Positions 6,461 to 17,400 of a DNA stretch of 50,407 nucleotides are shown one piece after another. The notes beneath the pieces were generated by a model. It ran no database searches, was not told the origin of the DNA, and worked only from the letters and a program-made list of their open reading frames with translations. The stretch comes from DAOMFM01 sp035429825 (lineage in GTDB: Bacteria > Acidobacteriota > Blastocatellia > UBA7656 > JADIYM01). Position numbers and translations under genes: made by a program. Within the stretch, counting starts at the first letter, position 1, and every line of letters starts with the position of its first letter. The DNA lies in NCBI GenBank assembly GCA_044224215.1, contig JBGAKX010000018.1:1-50407 (forward strand), in the 5' to 3' direction.

Positions 6461-8416
6461 ATGCGCCTTCATCTGTTCTCGGGCCGGCGAAAGCTGGCGG
6501 TCGCTGCGTGTGCCACAGTCATTCTCGCCGTCGCCTGCGCCGTCGTGTACGTCGTCGTCGGCATCGAACGCCAGCTGGCGGACTCCAGCGATCGAATCGT
6601 TGTCGAGGAGAGCGACATCTCAGCCCCCGATGCGACGGGCGTCACGCTGTGGATGCCCGAGCAGCCTGCTCGTGACGTCGAGCCGTTCGCGGGCTCCGTC
6701 TACGTGGCGACCGAGTCGGGACTGTGCGTCTATGACGAGCACGGGCGTTTGGCACGGCGCATCACCACGCTCGACGGATTGCCCGAGAACTCGATGACGT
6801 GCCTCGAGCGGTTCGAGGGGCGGCTTTTCATCGGCACGGAGCGGAGCGGCCTCCTCGCATTCGACGGCCAGCGGTTCGTGCGGTTCAGGTTTGTGAAACC
6901 GGCCTCGTCGCGCGTCACCGCACTGCGGGCCGTCAACGGGAGGCTCCTCGTCGGGACGTTCGACAACGGGGTCTTCGAGTACGACGGGTCGTCCTTCTCG
7001 CGGGACTTCGAGCGTGCGGCGGGCCAGCCGGTGAAGAGCATCACCGCCATTCTCGACTCGGGACCCCGCGTGTATGTCGCCACGTTCGATCGCGGACTCT
7101 TCGAATGGCGCGAAGGCGCCGTCCGGCACGTTGGCGCAGACGAGGGTCTTCCGTCGGATCGCGTCACGGCGCTCTGTCTCGATCGAACCGACCTGCTCGT
7201 GGGCACGGACCGAGGCGTTGCCCGGCTGCGCGACGATCAGCAGCCCGTCGTTGTCGACTCGACGGCGAACGTCACGGGCATCGCAACGCACGGGTCCGAG
7301 ACCTGGATGTCGAGCCTCACGTCGGGCGTGACGCGGCTCGAGACCGATGACGCGCATCTCTCCACAAGGCCGGCTGCGATGCGAACTCCCTCGGCTCCGC
7401 TCTCGACGGCGGGCGCGCTCGGCCTGAAGACCGAGGACGGCGTGCTGTGGTCGATGAGGGACGACGGACTGTTTGCGTCCATCGCAGAGGGCGATACCGC
7501 GCGATTTGAACGGTTCGACGAAGCCCAGTCAGGGCGTCACGGTCTGTCGGAGGGTCACGTGTCGGGCCTCGCGGTGGACTCGGCGGGCCGGCTGTGGGCG
7601 GGACTGTTCGACGGCGGCGTCGACGTCGTCAACGCCGACTCGGGCGAGAGCCTGTGGCACTTCTCCGGCGATGAGATTCATGAGGTCAACGCCGTGACCG
7701 TCGGCGACGGCGGCCGGCGGGTGTGGATCGGCACGAGCCGCGGACTGACGCTGTTCGAGAACGGCATTCGCGTGCGTACGCTCGACGAGCGATCTGGTCT
7801 TGTATCCGCAAATGTTGCAGGAATTGATCTTGGACCTGGCGGAGACGGCGCGGTCACGCTCGCGACGAGCGAGGGAGTGAGCGTCGTCGACGGGACCGTC
7901 ACGCGGAGCGTCACGGCGTTTCACGGTCTGCCGAGCAATCACGCGTACTGTGTGGTAGCAGCCGGAGGCAAGACGTACGTCGGAACGCTTGGAGGCCTCG
8001 CGCAGATGAACGGACTGCGCGTGGAGCGCGTCTTCTCGACCGCGAACTCGAAACTTCCCCACAACTGGGTGAACGCGCTCGCGGCGGTGAACGGACGAGT
8101 TTATGTCGGAACCTATGGTGGCGGCGTCGCGACGCTGCTGCCGGGTGGAGATCTCGTGCCGGAGGAGCCAACGGCGGGTCTCGAAGTGAACCCGGGCGCG
8201 ATGGCCGTCGTCGGCAACAGGCTGTTTGTCGGGACGCTGCGCAGTGGCGTGTGGATGCTGGATTTTGATTCGCGCCGCTGGACCAAGGTCGAAGCGGTAC
8301 TGAGCTCCGACAACGTGACTGCGATCGCTGCGAACGACCGCTATGTGTTTCTCGGGACCGAGAATGGAATCACTCGAATCGAGCGACGTCGGCTCGGGAT
8401 GGACGACAGGGAGTGA
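6461..8416 (+). CDS. Membrane-anchored beta-propeller protein (two-component-regulator propeller type repeats)
   Basis: 651 aa from the ATG at 6461 (GAGGG 5 bases upstream); the open frame runs further upstream but that stretch has no coding character. Residues of about 9-32 are one hydrophobic segment that should anchor it in the membrane with the rest outside the cytoplasm. The remainder is about 13 short repeats of the form (L/V)(F/Y/W)xGTxxxGxxxxDG, such as LFIGTERSGLLAFDG, LLVGTFDNGVFEYDG, VWIGTSRGLTLFENG and VYVGTYGGGVATL. These resemble the Reg_prop blades found in sensors of hybrid two-component systems, enough for about two seven-bladed propellers. Those sensors continue into Y_Y_Y and kinase domains; this one stops after the propeller. 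First gene of a five-gene operon; its stop overlaps the next gene's upstream region. Confidence 0.8.
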   Translation: MRLHLFSGRRKLAVAACATVILAVACAVVYVVVGIERQLADSSDRIVVEESDISAPDATGVTLWMPEQPARDVEPFAGSVYVATESGLCVYDEHGRLARRITTLDGLPENSMTCLERFEGRLFIGTERSGLLAFDGQRFVRFRFVKPASSRVTALRAVNGRLLVGTFDNGVFEYDGSSFSRDFERAAGQPVKSITAILDSGPRVYVATFDRGLFEWREGAVRHVGADEGLPSDRVTALCLDRTDLLVGTDRGVARLRDDQQPVVVDSTANVTGIATHGSETWMSSLTSGVTRLETDDAHLSTRPAAMRTPSAPLSTAGALGLKTEDGVLWSMRDDGLFASIAEGDTARFERFDEAQSGRHGLSEGHVSGLAVDSAGRLWAGLFDGGVDVVNADSGESLWHFSGDEIHEVNAVTVGDGGRRVWIGTSRGLTLFENGIRVRTLDERSGLVSANVAGIDLGPGGDGAVTLATSEGVSVVDGTVTRSVTAFHGLPSNHAYCVVAAGGKTYVGTLGGLAQMNGLRVERVFSTANSKLPHNWVNALAAVNGRVYVGTYGGGVATLLPGGDLVPEEPTAGLEVNPGAMAVVGNRLFVGTLRSGVWMLDFDSRRWTKVEAVLSSDNVTAIAANDRYVFLGTENGITRIERRRLGMDDRE

Positions 8417-8421
8417 ACAAC

Positions 8422-10881
8422 GTGCTACAGGTGACCACTGACGAATCGGCCGGCTCGACCGGGCGACCCACAACCACGGCGTGGCGCATCCTTCCGGTGC
8501 TGCTTATGGCGCTCGCCGCGACGATGGTCGCGCTCGCCGGCGTGACGGACGCGCGTGCGCAGGCAGGCGTGCTCGTTCCGTCGAGTGTCAGCGATACGCC
8601 GGACGCCAAGATCCTCGAGCTGACCGAAATGCAGGTCGGCGTGACGATCGACCGGCAGATTGCGCGCACTCGCGTGATGCAGATCTTTGCGAATCGGACG
8701 GGCCAGCCGGTTGAGGGAACGTACGTCTTCGCGATTCCGACCACCGCCTCGATCGCCGACTTTGCCGTGTGGGATGGCGACGTTCGCATCCCCGGGGTGA
8801 TCCTCGAAAAGCGAAAGGCCAAGAGCCTGTACGAGGATATTGCCGCGCAGGCGATCGACCCCGGCCTGCTCGAACAGGAGGACGAGGACGAGTCCACGAC
8901 GGCGTTCACCGTGCGCGTCGCACCCGTCCCGGCATACGGCACCAAGCGCATCGAAATCGAGTACACCGAGCTCATCCCGATCGACAACCTCGAGTCGTAC
9001 TACTCGTTTCCGCTCAAGCCGTCGGAGTACGGCGTCCAGAACATCCGGCATCTGCGGCTCGACGTCCTCGTCACGTCCGGGTTTGCGTTGTCGGGCTTCA
9101 ACGTGCGCGGGACGCAATTCCCGCTGGCGTTCGATCGCCAGGAGACAAACGCCATCGCCGGGCACTACGACTCGACGGACGTCTCGCCTGGAGAGGATTT
9201 CTCGTTCATCTTTGGCGTCGCCGTCCCGAAGAGCGAGCTCGACGTCGTCGCGTATCGAGCGCCCGAGCGGATCTCGGCGGACGAACTCCGCGATCCCGCG
9301 CTCGCGGAGCGCCAGCCGGACGGCTACTTCGAGGCTTCTGCAGTTCTGAACCAGGCCGGCGCCGCGCCCGGCGCGACCCGAGCGAACGACAAGCCGCGAT
9401 CCGTGCTGATCGCACTGGACACCTCGCTCTCGATGTCGGGCGAGAAGCTCGATCGGGCGTTTCAGGCGCTGCAGTACTTCCTCGGCGCGCTGACGCCCGC
9501 CGACAAGTTCAACATGGTGCTCTTCAACGACGACGTGGTGCCGATGGGCAATGACCCGGTCGCCGCAACGCCGGACCAGATCGAGCGCGCGCTCGCATTC
9601 GTGCGAGCGGGCTACCTTTCGGGTGGCACCGACCTCCAGGGTGCGCTTGGCCGCATCGCCGAGCTCGCGGCAAGACTGCCCGACGCAGANNNNNNNNNNN
9701 NNNNNNNNNNNCGGGCGATCGTCCTCATCACGGACGGAAACCCGACGCTCACGACCACGCAGACCAAGCGCATACTCGAAGCGTTCAACGCGAGCAATGC
9801 GGCAGGTCCGCGCGCGCGGCTCGATGTGTTTGGCATTGGGAGCGACACGCGGGTCGGGCTCCTTTCGGAACTTTCGAAGTCGAGCCGGGGCCTGTTTGTG
9901 TGGGCACGCGAGACGGAGGACATCGAGTTCAAGCTCAAGGCGTTCTTCTCGAAGGTCGGCCGTGCGCCCGTCGACGGCATCGCGCTCGCGAGCGACGGCG
10001 GAGACATCTACCAGGTCTACCCGGACACGTCGGTCGTTGGATACGACGGGTCTGCGGTCCAGTACTTTGGCAGGTATCGCCGTCCTGGCCACGCCTCGTT
10101 CACGGTGACCGGGTCGTCGCCCGCGGGACGATTGAATCTCTCGACGGCGATCGACCTGCCGGAGCGCGACGAAACGCACGCGGACGTGCCGCGGTTCTGG
10201 GCTCGCGCGCGCGTGGATTACCTGCTCGCGCAGATCGATCTGAATGGCGAAACGGACGAAGCGATCAACGAGATCATCGCGCTGTCAAAGCGCTACAAGT
10301 TCGTGACGCCGTATACGTCGTTTCTCGCCGCCCCGCGCTCGTTGCTGAGACCGCGAACGATCCGGCCGGGCGATCCTGTCCTGCGAGTCCAGGCGGACGA
10401 ATCGATCACGTCGATCGTGGCCGTGTTCCCGTTCGGTCTCGTGAAACCGCTCCGCAAGGCATCCGAACCGGGTCTCTGGGAGACCCGCTTCCTCGCACCG
10501 GTCGACATGGACGACGGAACGTATGGCTGTCGTCTGGTGATGACGGACTCGCTGGGCCGTACGATCGAGGAGGTCAAGCACTTCCGGATCGACAGCCGTC
10601 CGCCGACGCTTGCCGCGCGCGTAGAACCGGCCGCAGTTCACGCCGGCGAAGACGCATCGATCGTCGTCGACGCGCCTGCCGACACTCGCTGGATTGCGGC
10701 CCGCCTGTTCGGCGCCTCGCCGGTTCGCGTGGCGTGGAACGCCGAGCAGAAGTCGAACCGCGGCGTGCTGCACATCCCCGAGGGGCTGCCGCCGGGTGTC
10801 TACACCGTCTCGGTCGCTGCGGAAGATTTTGCGCACAACGGCGCAACGGCCGAGGCGCGAATCGAGGTGCTGGGCCGCTGA
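8422..10881 (+). CDS. VIT-domain and von Willebrand factor A-domain exported protein
   Basis: About 819 aa with an internal run of N. I prefer GTG at 8422 because GGGAG lies 8 bases upstream; GTG at 8413, overlapping the previous stop, is the alternative. A signal or anchor segment (about 22-47, LLMALAATMVALAGV) is followed by a VIT-like domain (about 60-190, with IFANRTGQPVEGTYVFAIP) and a vWA domain with an intact metal-binding site: D333-x-S335-x-S337 in LDTSLSMSGEK, T403 in SGGTDL and D438 in LITDGNP. The C-terminal 200 residues look beta-rich. The pairing resembles inter-alpha-trypsin-inhibitor heavy chains and bacterial VIT-vWA proteins, which bind other proteins. No LPxTG-type or other sorting tail is seen. 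The lipoprotein gene starts within its stop codon. Confidence 0.85.
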   Translation: MLQVTTDESAGSTGRPTTTAWRILPVLLMALAATMVALAGVTDARAQAGVLVPSSVSDTPDAKILELTEMQVGVTIDRQIARTRVMQIFANRTGQPVEGTYVFAIPTTASIADFAVWDGDVRIPGVILEKRKAKSLYEDIAAQAIDPGLLEQEDEDESTTAFTVRVAPVPAYGTKRIEIEYTELIPIDNLESYYSFPLKPSEYGVQNIRHLRLDVLVTSGFALSGFNVRGTQFPLAFDRQETNAIAGHYDSTDVSPGEDFSFIFGVAVPKSELDVVAYRAPERISADELRDPALAERQPDGYFEASAVLNQAGAAPGATRANDKPRSVLIALDTSLSMSGEKLDRAFQALQYFLGALTPADKFNMVLFNDDVVPMGNDPVAATPDQIERALAFVRAGYLSGGTDLQGALGRIAELAARLPDAXXXXXXXXRAIVLITDGNPTLTTTQTKRILEAFNASNAAGPRARLDVFGIGSDTRVGLLSELSKSSRGLFVWARETEDIEFKLKAFFSKVGRAPVDGIALASDGGDIYQVYPDTSVVGYDGSAVQYFGRYRRPGHASFTVTGSSPAGRLNLSTAIDLPERDETHADVPRFWARARVDYLLAQIDLNGETDEAINEIIALSKRYKFVTPYTSFLAAPRSLLRPRTIRPGDPVLRVQADESITSIVAVFPFGLVKPLRKASEPGLWETRFLAPVDMDDGTYGCRLVMTDSLGRTIEEVKHFRIDSRPPTLAARVEPAAVHAGEDASIVVDAPADTRWIAARLFGASPVRVAWNAEQKSNRGVLHIPEGLPPGVYTVSVAAEDFAHNGATAEARIEVLGR
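9690..9711. other. Run of 22 N (assembly gap)
   Basis: An unresolved stretch inside the vWA domain of the VIT-vWA gene. The reading frame is open on both sides in the same phase, so the true gap length is probably a multiple of three plus one, as written, but the missing residues are unknown. Confidence 0.99.
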
Positions 10882-11432
10882 TGCACGCCACGCGAACAGT
10901 TTCGTTGGTGCTGGTGGCGATCGCGCTGACCGCCGGGTGCCGCGCATCCGAGCGCGCGTCCGCCGAGAACCAGCAGCAGACGAACTGGAACGGCTTTGAG
11001 GGAAACGACACCAAGGCACTTCCCGAAGGTGTCCGTGTCGTTCCCGAGACGCCGATCGAGATCACGGGCGTTCCGTACATCCGTGCGATTCAGCTGTCGT
11101 GGACCAACTCGGAGGTCGTGCCGACCTACGAGCCGCAGAATCAGACCCTCAAGATTCCTGCAGGCGCGCGGCAGGCCGTCCTTCTCGTCACCGTGATCGA
11201 CCTTCCGGAGTCGTCGCGAATTCGCGTCGAATGGTACTTCGGAGCGACGCGCGCGTTTTCTGACACGCTCGCATCGACAGATGACGGCGACCATTACTTC
11301 TCGCTGGTCATGCGCGACGGGAAACGGGTGGACCCGCTTCCCGCCGGTGAGTATCGCGCCGACGTCTTTGACGGACAGCGGCTGATCAAGTCAGTTCATT
11401 TTCAGGTGGTAGTCCAAGGAGCTCGATCGTGA
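10881..11432 (+). CDS. Small putative lipoprotein of the propeller/vWA/TPR operon
   Basis: 183 aa. The ATG at 10881 uses the last base of the previous TGA (TGATG), so translation is coupled; a longer open frame upstream is only an out-of-frame shadow of the vWA gene. The N-terminus ends in ALTAGC, a plausible lipobox with C20. After a short polar linker, the rest (about 45-180) looks like one beta-sandwich with alternating hydrophobic residues (for example QAVLLVTVIDLPESSRIRVE), possibly carbohydrate- or protein-binding. I recognise no named family. Its stop overlaps the GTG of the giant TPR gene (GTGA). Confidence 0.75.
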   Translation: MHATRTVSLVLVAIALTAGCRASERASAENQQQTNWNGFEGNDTKALPEGVRVVPETPIEITGVPYIRAIQLSWTNSEVVPTYEPQNQTLKIPAGARQAVLLVTVIDLPESSRIRVEWYFGATRAFSDTLASTDDGDHYFSLVMRDGKRVDPLPAGEYRADVFDGQRLIKSVHFQVVVQGARS

Positions 11433-14400
11433 AGCGTACGCGTCCCACGCTCATCGTCCTTTCGACAGTCATCGTGCTGTCGTTTGCCGCAGCCATTGTC
11501 GGTGCAAGCAGCACGGATCCGGCGCAGCGCCGGCGCCCCGCGGGCGCCGGGCAAACGGCGACCGCGCCCAGCGGCGGATCACCCGTTCGTACAATCCAGG
11601 GCGGCGCTCCCCAGGCCGACATCGACGCGGCGCTGTTCGTCATCCAGCCGTTCTTCGACGTCGGCGCGAGGCTCGAACGCCCGTATGCCGAGGCCCGACC
11701 GCTCGTCGAGGCGCTCAGCGCGCGTTTTGCGACCGATCCTCGCTTGAAGCTGCATCTGGCGCGTCTCGATCAGCGCCTCGGAAACAACGAGGCGTCGGTC
11801 ACCGAGATGGAGCAGTTCGCGACCCTGTCCGGGCGGTCGCCCAACGCGCTCAGGCGGCTCGCTGCGTTCTATCGCGTCCGTGCGATGGCCGGCGACGAGG
11901 TGAAGACGCTCGTCGAACTGGCGGCGAAACTCCCGGCGTCCGAGCGCGCGCCCGTGTATCGGCGCGCGATCGCCGCCGCAAACGACGGACGCCCGGCCGG
12001 CGTCAACGTCGATACGCTTTACGAAAAGCTCATCGATTCGGATCCTGGCGACGGCGAAGCTCTCCGCGCGTACGTCTCGCTGCTGCTCGAGTCCGGCGAC
12101 TCGCAGCGCGCGCTGCGGATCGTGGACATGACGTCCTCGGCGAACAAGACGCCTGCGATCTCTGAGCGCCGCGTCTATCTGTCGGAGAAATCCCGGATCT
12201 ACGATCGGACCGGGCAACGGGCGAATGCGGTCGCAGTCTACGACAACGTGTTTGATCCGCTGTGGCCGCGAGTCGTCGCGTCGGACTACTACGCGCTGCT
12301 GTCGCGGTACGGGCTCTATCGCGAGCGACGCAGGGCGCTGCAGCAGGAGATCGCGCGCGGCAACGCCCCGCTCGCGACCGTGTCCCGCCTTTTCAACTTC
12401 TATGCCTACGAGGGGAATCTTCCGGCGGCGGCAAAGCTGCTCCAGTCGCTCGAATCGGCGCGAGGCGCAAACTGGAGCGCAGCCGACCTCCAGCTGGCAG
12501 CTGAGCTGTACTCGCAGATCGGCGATCTCGATCAGGCATCGCGATACCTCTACACGCTCTACCTGCAGGGCGGCATGGTCCCGGGCTCGCCCGACCGGGA
12601 GCGCATTCTGAGCCGGCTGTTCACGGCGCTCGCGCGCGCGCAGGCGAGCCCGAGCCGCCTCGCGCCTGGCGGCATTTCGATGTACGCCGACATCGCCCGG
12701 CTCGACGCGCGGCCGGGAGCGCTCAACGGGCTGTTGTCCCTGATCCTCGCCGGTAACAATGCCTCGGCCGAATACGCGGCCGAGGAGGCTCGCGCAGGCG
12801 GCTACTTCAACTGCGCGCTCGCCCACTCGATCTACTCGCAGTTCGCAAAGGAATATCCGTCGTCGCCCCAGCTCGGACAGATGACGGTGGACATGCTCGA
12901 CGCGCTCGCGAGCCTCGGGGCCGATCGCGAGGTGGTCACGATCGGTACGGCGTTTCTCGACCGTGCGGGGACGTCACCTGAATACGACTGGGTTGCGCTC
13001 GGCGTTGCCGACGCATACGTCCGGTTGAAGAATCGGTCGGGAGAGCGGACGGTGCTTCTGCGCCTGCTCGACCGGATTGCGGCGCGACAGCCAGCAAACC
13101 GGCCGCTGCTCGAGCGGAGCGCGACGCGCTGGATCTACCGGCCTGACGAGACTCCGGGAGACGTTAGCGAATCCAATGATGACGCCCCGCCTGTCTTCGT
13201 CGCGCCGAACGGCACGGTCGTGCCGGCATCCGTCGCGGACCGGTTCCTTGAGAATCCGTCGTACTCGTACGACGACAGCGACGAATGGAAGGTCTTTGAT
13301 CCGACGGAGGGCGGTTCAAACAACGATCGCGACTACCGCGAGTCGTTCGACAACTATCTCGGGCAGACCGACGAGACCCGCGTGGCAGCGACGTACAGCG
13401 ACGTGCTGGAGCGGATGGTGACGTCGTTCGAGACGGACAAGCAGCAGGCCGCCGCGCTCGCGTTCTTCTGGGCCGAGGTAAACAAGCACCCGCGGGACGA
13501 AGGTCTCCACGAACGATTCCTGACGTGGCTTGGCAGCACGAGTCTCATCAACGAGCAGCTCAAGGCGTACCGCCTGGCGCTGGACCGCTACGAGCAGGAC
13601 ACGTGGGTTCAGCGATTCGCGCGGTGGTACGTGCGCCGCGGTCGTGGAGCAGAGGTCCGACGGCTTACCGAACAAGTGGCGCGCACGCTCGACGACGAGT
13701 CGGTGTCGGAGTTCCTCGAGCACTTTGCCGGTTACGGCGGGACGCCGACGGGCGACCGGCTCGACTGGGACAAGGCGGTCGCGTTGCAAGTCACGCGAAT
13801 CGCTCACGCGCGGTTTCCGAACAACACGACGTTCGTGCAGCTGATGCTCAATCGGCTCGCGGAGACCGAAGCGTGGCCCGAGTGGGAGAAGCTTTCACGC
13901 GAGTACTACTTTGCGAGCAAGGACATCCGCGAGGAATACCTCAAGCGGATCTCGCAGACCGGCCAGCTCGCGGCTGCCTACGAGCAGGCGCAGAAGTCGT
14001 CCGGCGGAGGCCTCGACGGTGGTCCGTCGTCGGCGTTCGCATACGCCGTCTTCTCGGCCGACGCGGCGCGGTGGCAGTCCCGCCACGCCGAGGCGATCGC
14101 CGCGTATACGCGGCTGACCGCGCTGTACCCTGGCGAACGCGCATATGCCGAGCCGCTCGCTGACCTCTTGCGCTCGTTCGGTTCGCACGACCCGAAGCTC
14201 TATCTCGAAGCGGCGAAGGTCTATGACGGACTGTCGGCGATCTACCCGGCAGAATCCGCGTATCCGACAAAGGCGGGCGAAGTGCTTGCCGAGGCGGGCG
14301 AAATGGGCGAGGCCGCCAAGCGATGGCGGCGTATCGCGGCCGTTGCGCCCGGATCGCCGGCCGCGCGACTCGAGACTGCAACCGTATTCTGGGATTACTA

Positions 14401-17400
14401 CCAGTTCAACGACGCGGCGGCCGAGCTGCTTGCGCTGAGGCTTGCCACGCACGACAACACGATCTACGCGTTCCGGCTCGGAGCCGTGTACGACAGCAAT
14501 CACGACATTGCACGCGCCATCCCCGAGTACGTGAGGGCGCTCGGACAGAACGATTCCGACAAGGATCAGGCGCGCGAACGGCTCGCCGAGCTTTCGCTTC
14601 GAAAGGGCGTCGTCGACCAGATCGCAGCGGCATACGACGCCGAGCGTCGCGCGAGCCCCGATCGCTGGCGCCTGATTCTCGGCTACGCGGACTTTCTGAA
14701 GTGGATCGACCGGACGGGTGAGGCGGTTTCTGTCATCAATCGCGAAGTCGGATCGAGCCAGAACAGCGAGTTCGTCGACGAGGCGCGCGACCGGCTGCAC
14801 AGCTGGAATTCGCCGGAGAGCGAGGAACGCGCGTTGAGGCGGCTCGTCGACCTGTCGCACGACGAGCGCGAGAAGATCCGGGCAGAACTTCAGCTTGCAT
14901 CATTTTACGACGTGCAGGAGCGGACGGACGACGCGGTGCGCGTCTTTGAGACGCTTGTCGCTGAGAATCCGACGAACGAAGGCGTTCTCGACGAGGCGAC
15001 GCGCTTCCTGTGGCGCGTGGGGCGGCTAGACCGATCGGTGAGCCTGTCTCAGGAGGTCATCCGCAAGGCGGAGGGCCCGTACAAGAAGAAGTTCGTGCTC
15101 GCGCTCGCCGACCGGCAGATCAATTCGGGCCGGCTTGCCGACGCCGAAGCGACGCTTGCCGGCTACTTCAATGCGATGCCTCTCGACCTCGACGTGTTCC
15201 GCGTGCTCGCTCGCGTGCTCGGGCTCGAGAAGCGCGAGGAGGCCCTGGCGGCGCTCTATTCGGACGGGCTGAAGCGGATCAAGGAGGCGGATCTCTCGGA
15301 GGACGATACCGTCGCGCAGGTCGCCGAGCTTCGGCGAGGAATGATCGGATCGCTGACCGCGCTCGGGCGGTTCTCCGACGCGGTCGATCAGCACATCGAG
15401 ATCATCAACCGCGATCCGGAATCCGAGGAGGTCCTCGACGCGGCGTTCGAGTACGCCGAGCGGCATCAGCTGTCGCCACGGCTCGTCGGGTACTACGAGA
15501 AGCTCGCCAAGGATGCGAACAAGGACTACCGGTGGAGCCTCGTGCTCGGCCGGTTGAGCAGCCTCGCCGGCAACCCGGCCGGGGCAGTCGATGCGTATCG
15601 GCGCGCGGTGTCGAACGAGCCGCAGCGGCTCGACATTCGGTCGCTGCTCGCGGATGCGCTGGTCAAGGCCGGGCGAAACGACGACGCCGTCGCCGAGCTG
15701 CGCCGCGCGTGGGAGATCGACGGCCGTGAGCCGCAATGGCTCGTCACGGTCGCGCGTATCCGCGCACGCGAAGGCCGGTATGACGACGCGTCCAAGGCAA
15801 TCGACGAGGCGATCGCCAGCCGCGCCAAGATCGCGCCGTCACGCGTGTTCCAGTACGCGGGTCTGCTCGCCGAATGGGGTCTTCTCGACAAGTCCGTGGA
15901 AGTGTACGAGCGCGGTATCGAAATGGCGCGCAAGACACCCCAGGACTCGGATCTCGATCAGGCGCGATTCCGCGACTACCTGAACGTCGCGATTCGTGTC
16001 CGCCGGCCTGCGGACCTGTTTACCCGCATCGAGGCAATGCGAACAGCGTTCGAATCACTGGCGTCAGCCCCGAACAATTATGCAGCCGCGTCTGCACGGG
16101 CTGCTGCCGAAATGATCGACAGCTCGGAGCGCGAGGACTTTGGCCGGCTCGCCGGACAGTACGCGACCGGCGCCGAGCGGTCCACGCTCGACGGTGCGGT
16201 TCGTGTTGCCAACTCTGCGACGGCCGTGAAGGACAGGCGGCGCACCCTGCTCGCGCTCTCGCGTGCTGCGGGTCTCGCGGACGCCGAGGAGGCGATCCAG
16301 CTTCAACTCGTCAACGAAGCACTGGCAACCGTGGAATCCGACAAGAGCGCCGAGTTTCACGCGGCGCTCACCGAGACGGTCGAGATGTTCGACCGGCGGG
16401 CGCAATACGTTCGTGCGGCGCAGATGCTCGAGGGATACCGTGCGAAGGACGTTCGCCAGGGCGACTTTGAGTACGATCGCCAGATTGCTGCGAACTATCG
16501 GCTTGCGGGCGACACGGCGAACGAAGTGACCGCACTGGAGCGGCTCTATCGCAGCGTCTCGGGTGACGTTCGGACGAATTCCGGCGGCTACTCGGTCGAA
16601 GTGCAGCGCCTGTTCGACCTGCTGCTTGCGTCAGGGCAGGCGGATCGTACGGTCGCGCTTGCGTCCGTCAAGAATCCGTATCAGTTCGAGCTGATCAACT
16701 ATCTCATCGAGCGCGGAGACGCGGCGCTCGCGCAGCGTGCAATCGAGGCGGCTGCGGTGTCCCCGGCGTGGGTTACGGCGCAGAGCGCTGCGCTCGGCCT
16801 CTATTTCCGCGACGGCTCGCCGCGCATCGAGTCCGCGTTCAGGAGCGTGCTGCGCGTGCAGCCGATCGGCGACGTCGTCGGGAAGCCGTTCGACGCCAAG
16901 ACGATGCTCGTCGGGAGCGACTACTTCCTGGTGTCGCGCAACTACGGTCTGTGGCTCGATCTTGTCGCGGGCAGGTCCGACGCGGCACGCGATTTCATTG
17001 TCGGCCGGACAGAGGATCGTCCGCGCGACGGAACTGCGCAATCGCAGCTCGCGCGGTACTACCTCGTTCGAAACAACCCGACGTCGGCGCTCGCGCACTC
17101 GGACCTGGCGTTCGAGCTCTCGCCCGCGGATCGCGACGTCATCGCGACGCGCGGCGAGATCCTCTTCGCGCTCAATCGCACGGACGACGCGGTCGCGATG
17201 TGGTCGCGGCTGGTTGCCGACGAAACGCCGGACACCGAGAACATGCGAACCTACTTCGCCGAGATGTCCGGTCACGGGAAGCTCGAGCCGGCGTTGACCG
17301 TGCTTCGGGACAAGATCTCGAATCTCGTGTACCGCAGTCGCGGCAGCGAGACAACCGAGTTGATCGGCGATCTTGGCGACTACGGTCGTCAGCATCCCGA

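Noticed and set aside
9690..9711. Possible gene break in the vWA protein
   Set aside because: The N run keeps both sides in one frame and both sides carry vWA motifs, so it is an assembly gap, not a disruption.
9900..10880. Upstream extension of the small lipoprotein frame
   Set aside because: It is out of frame inside the vWA gene, and the signal peptide begins exactly at the ATG at 10881.
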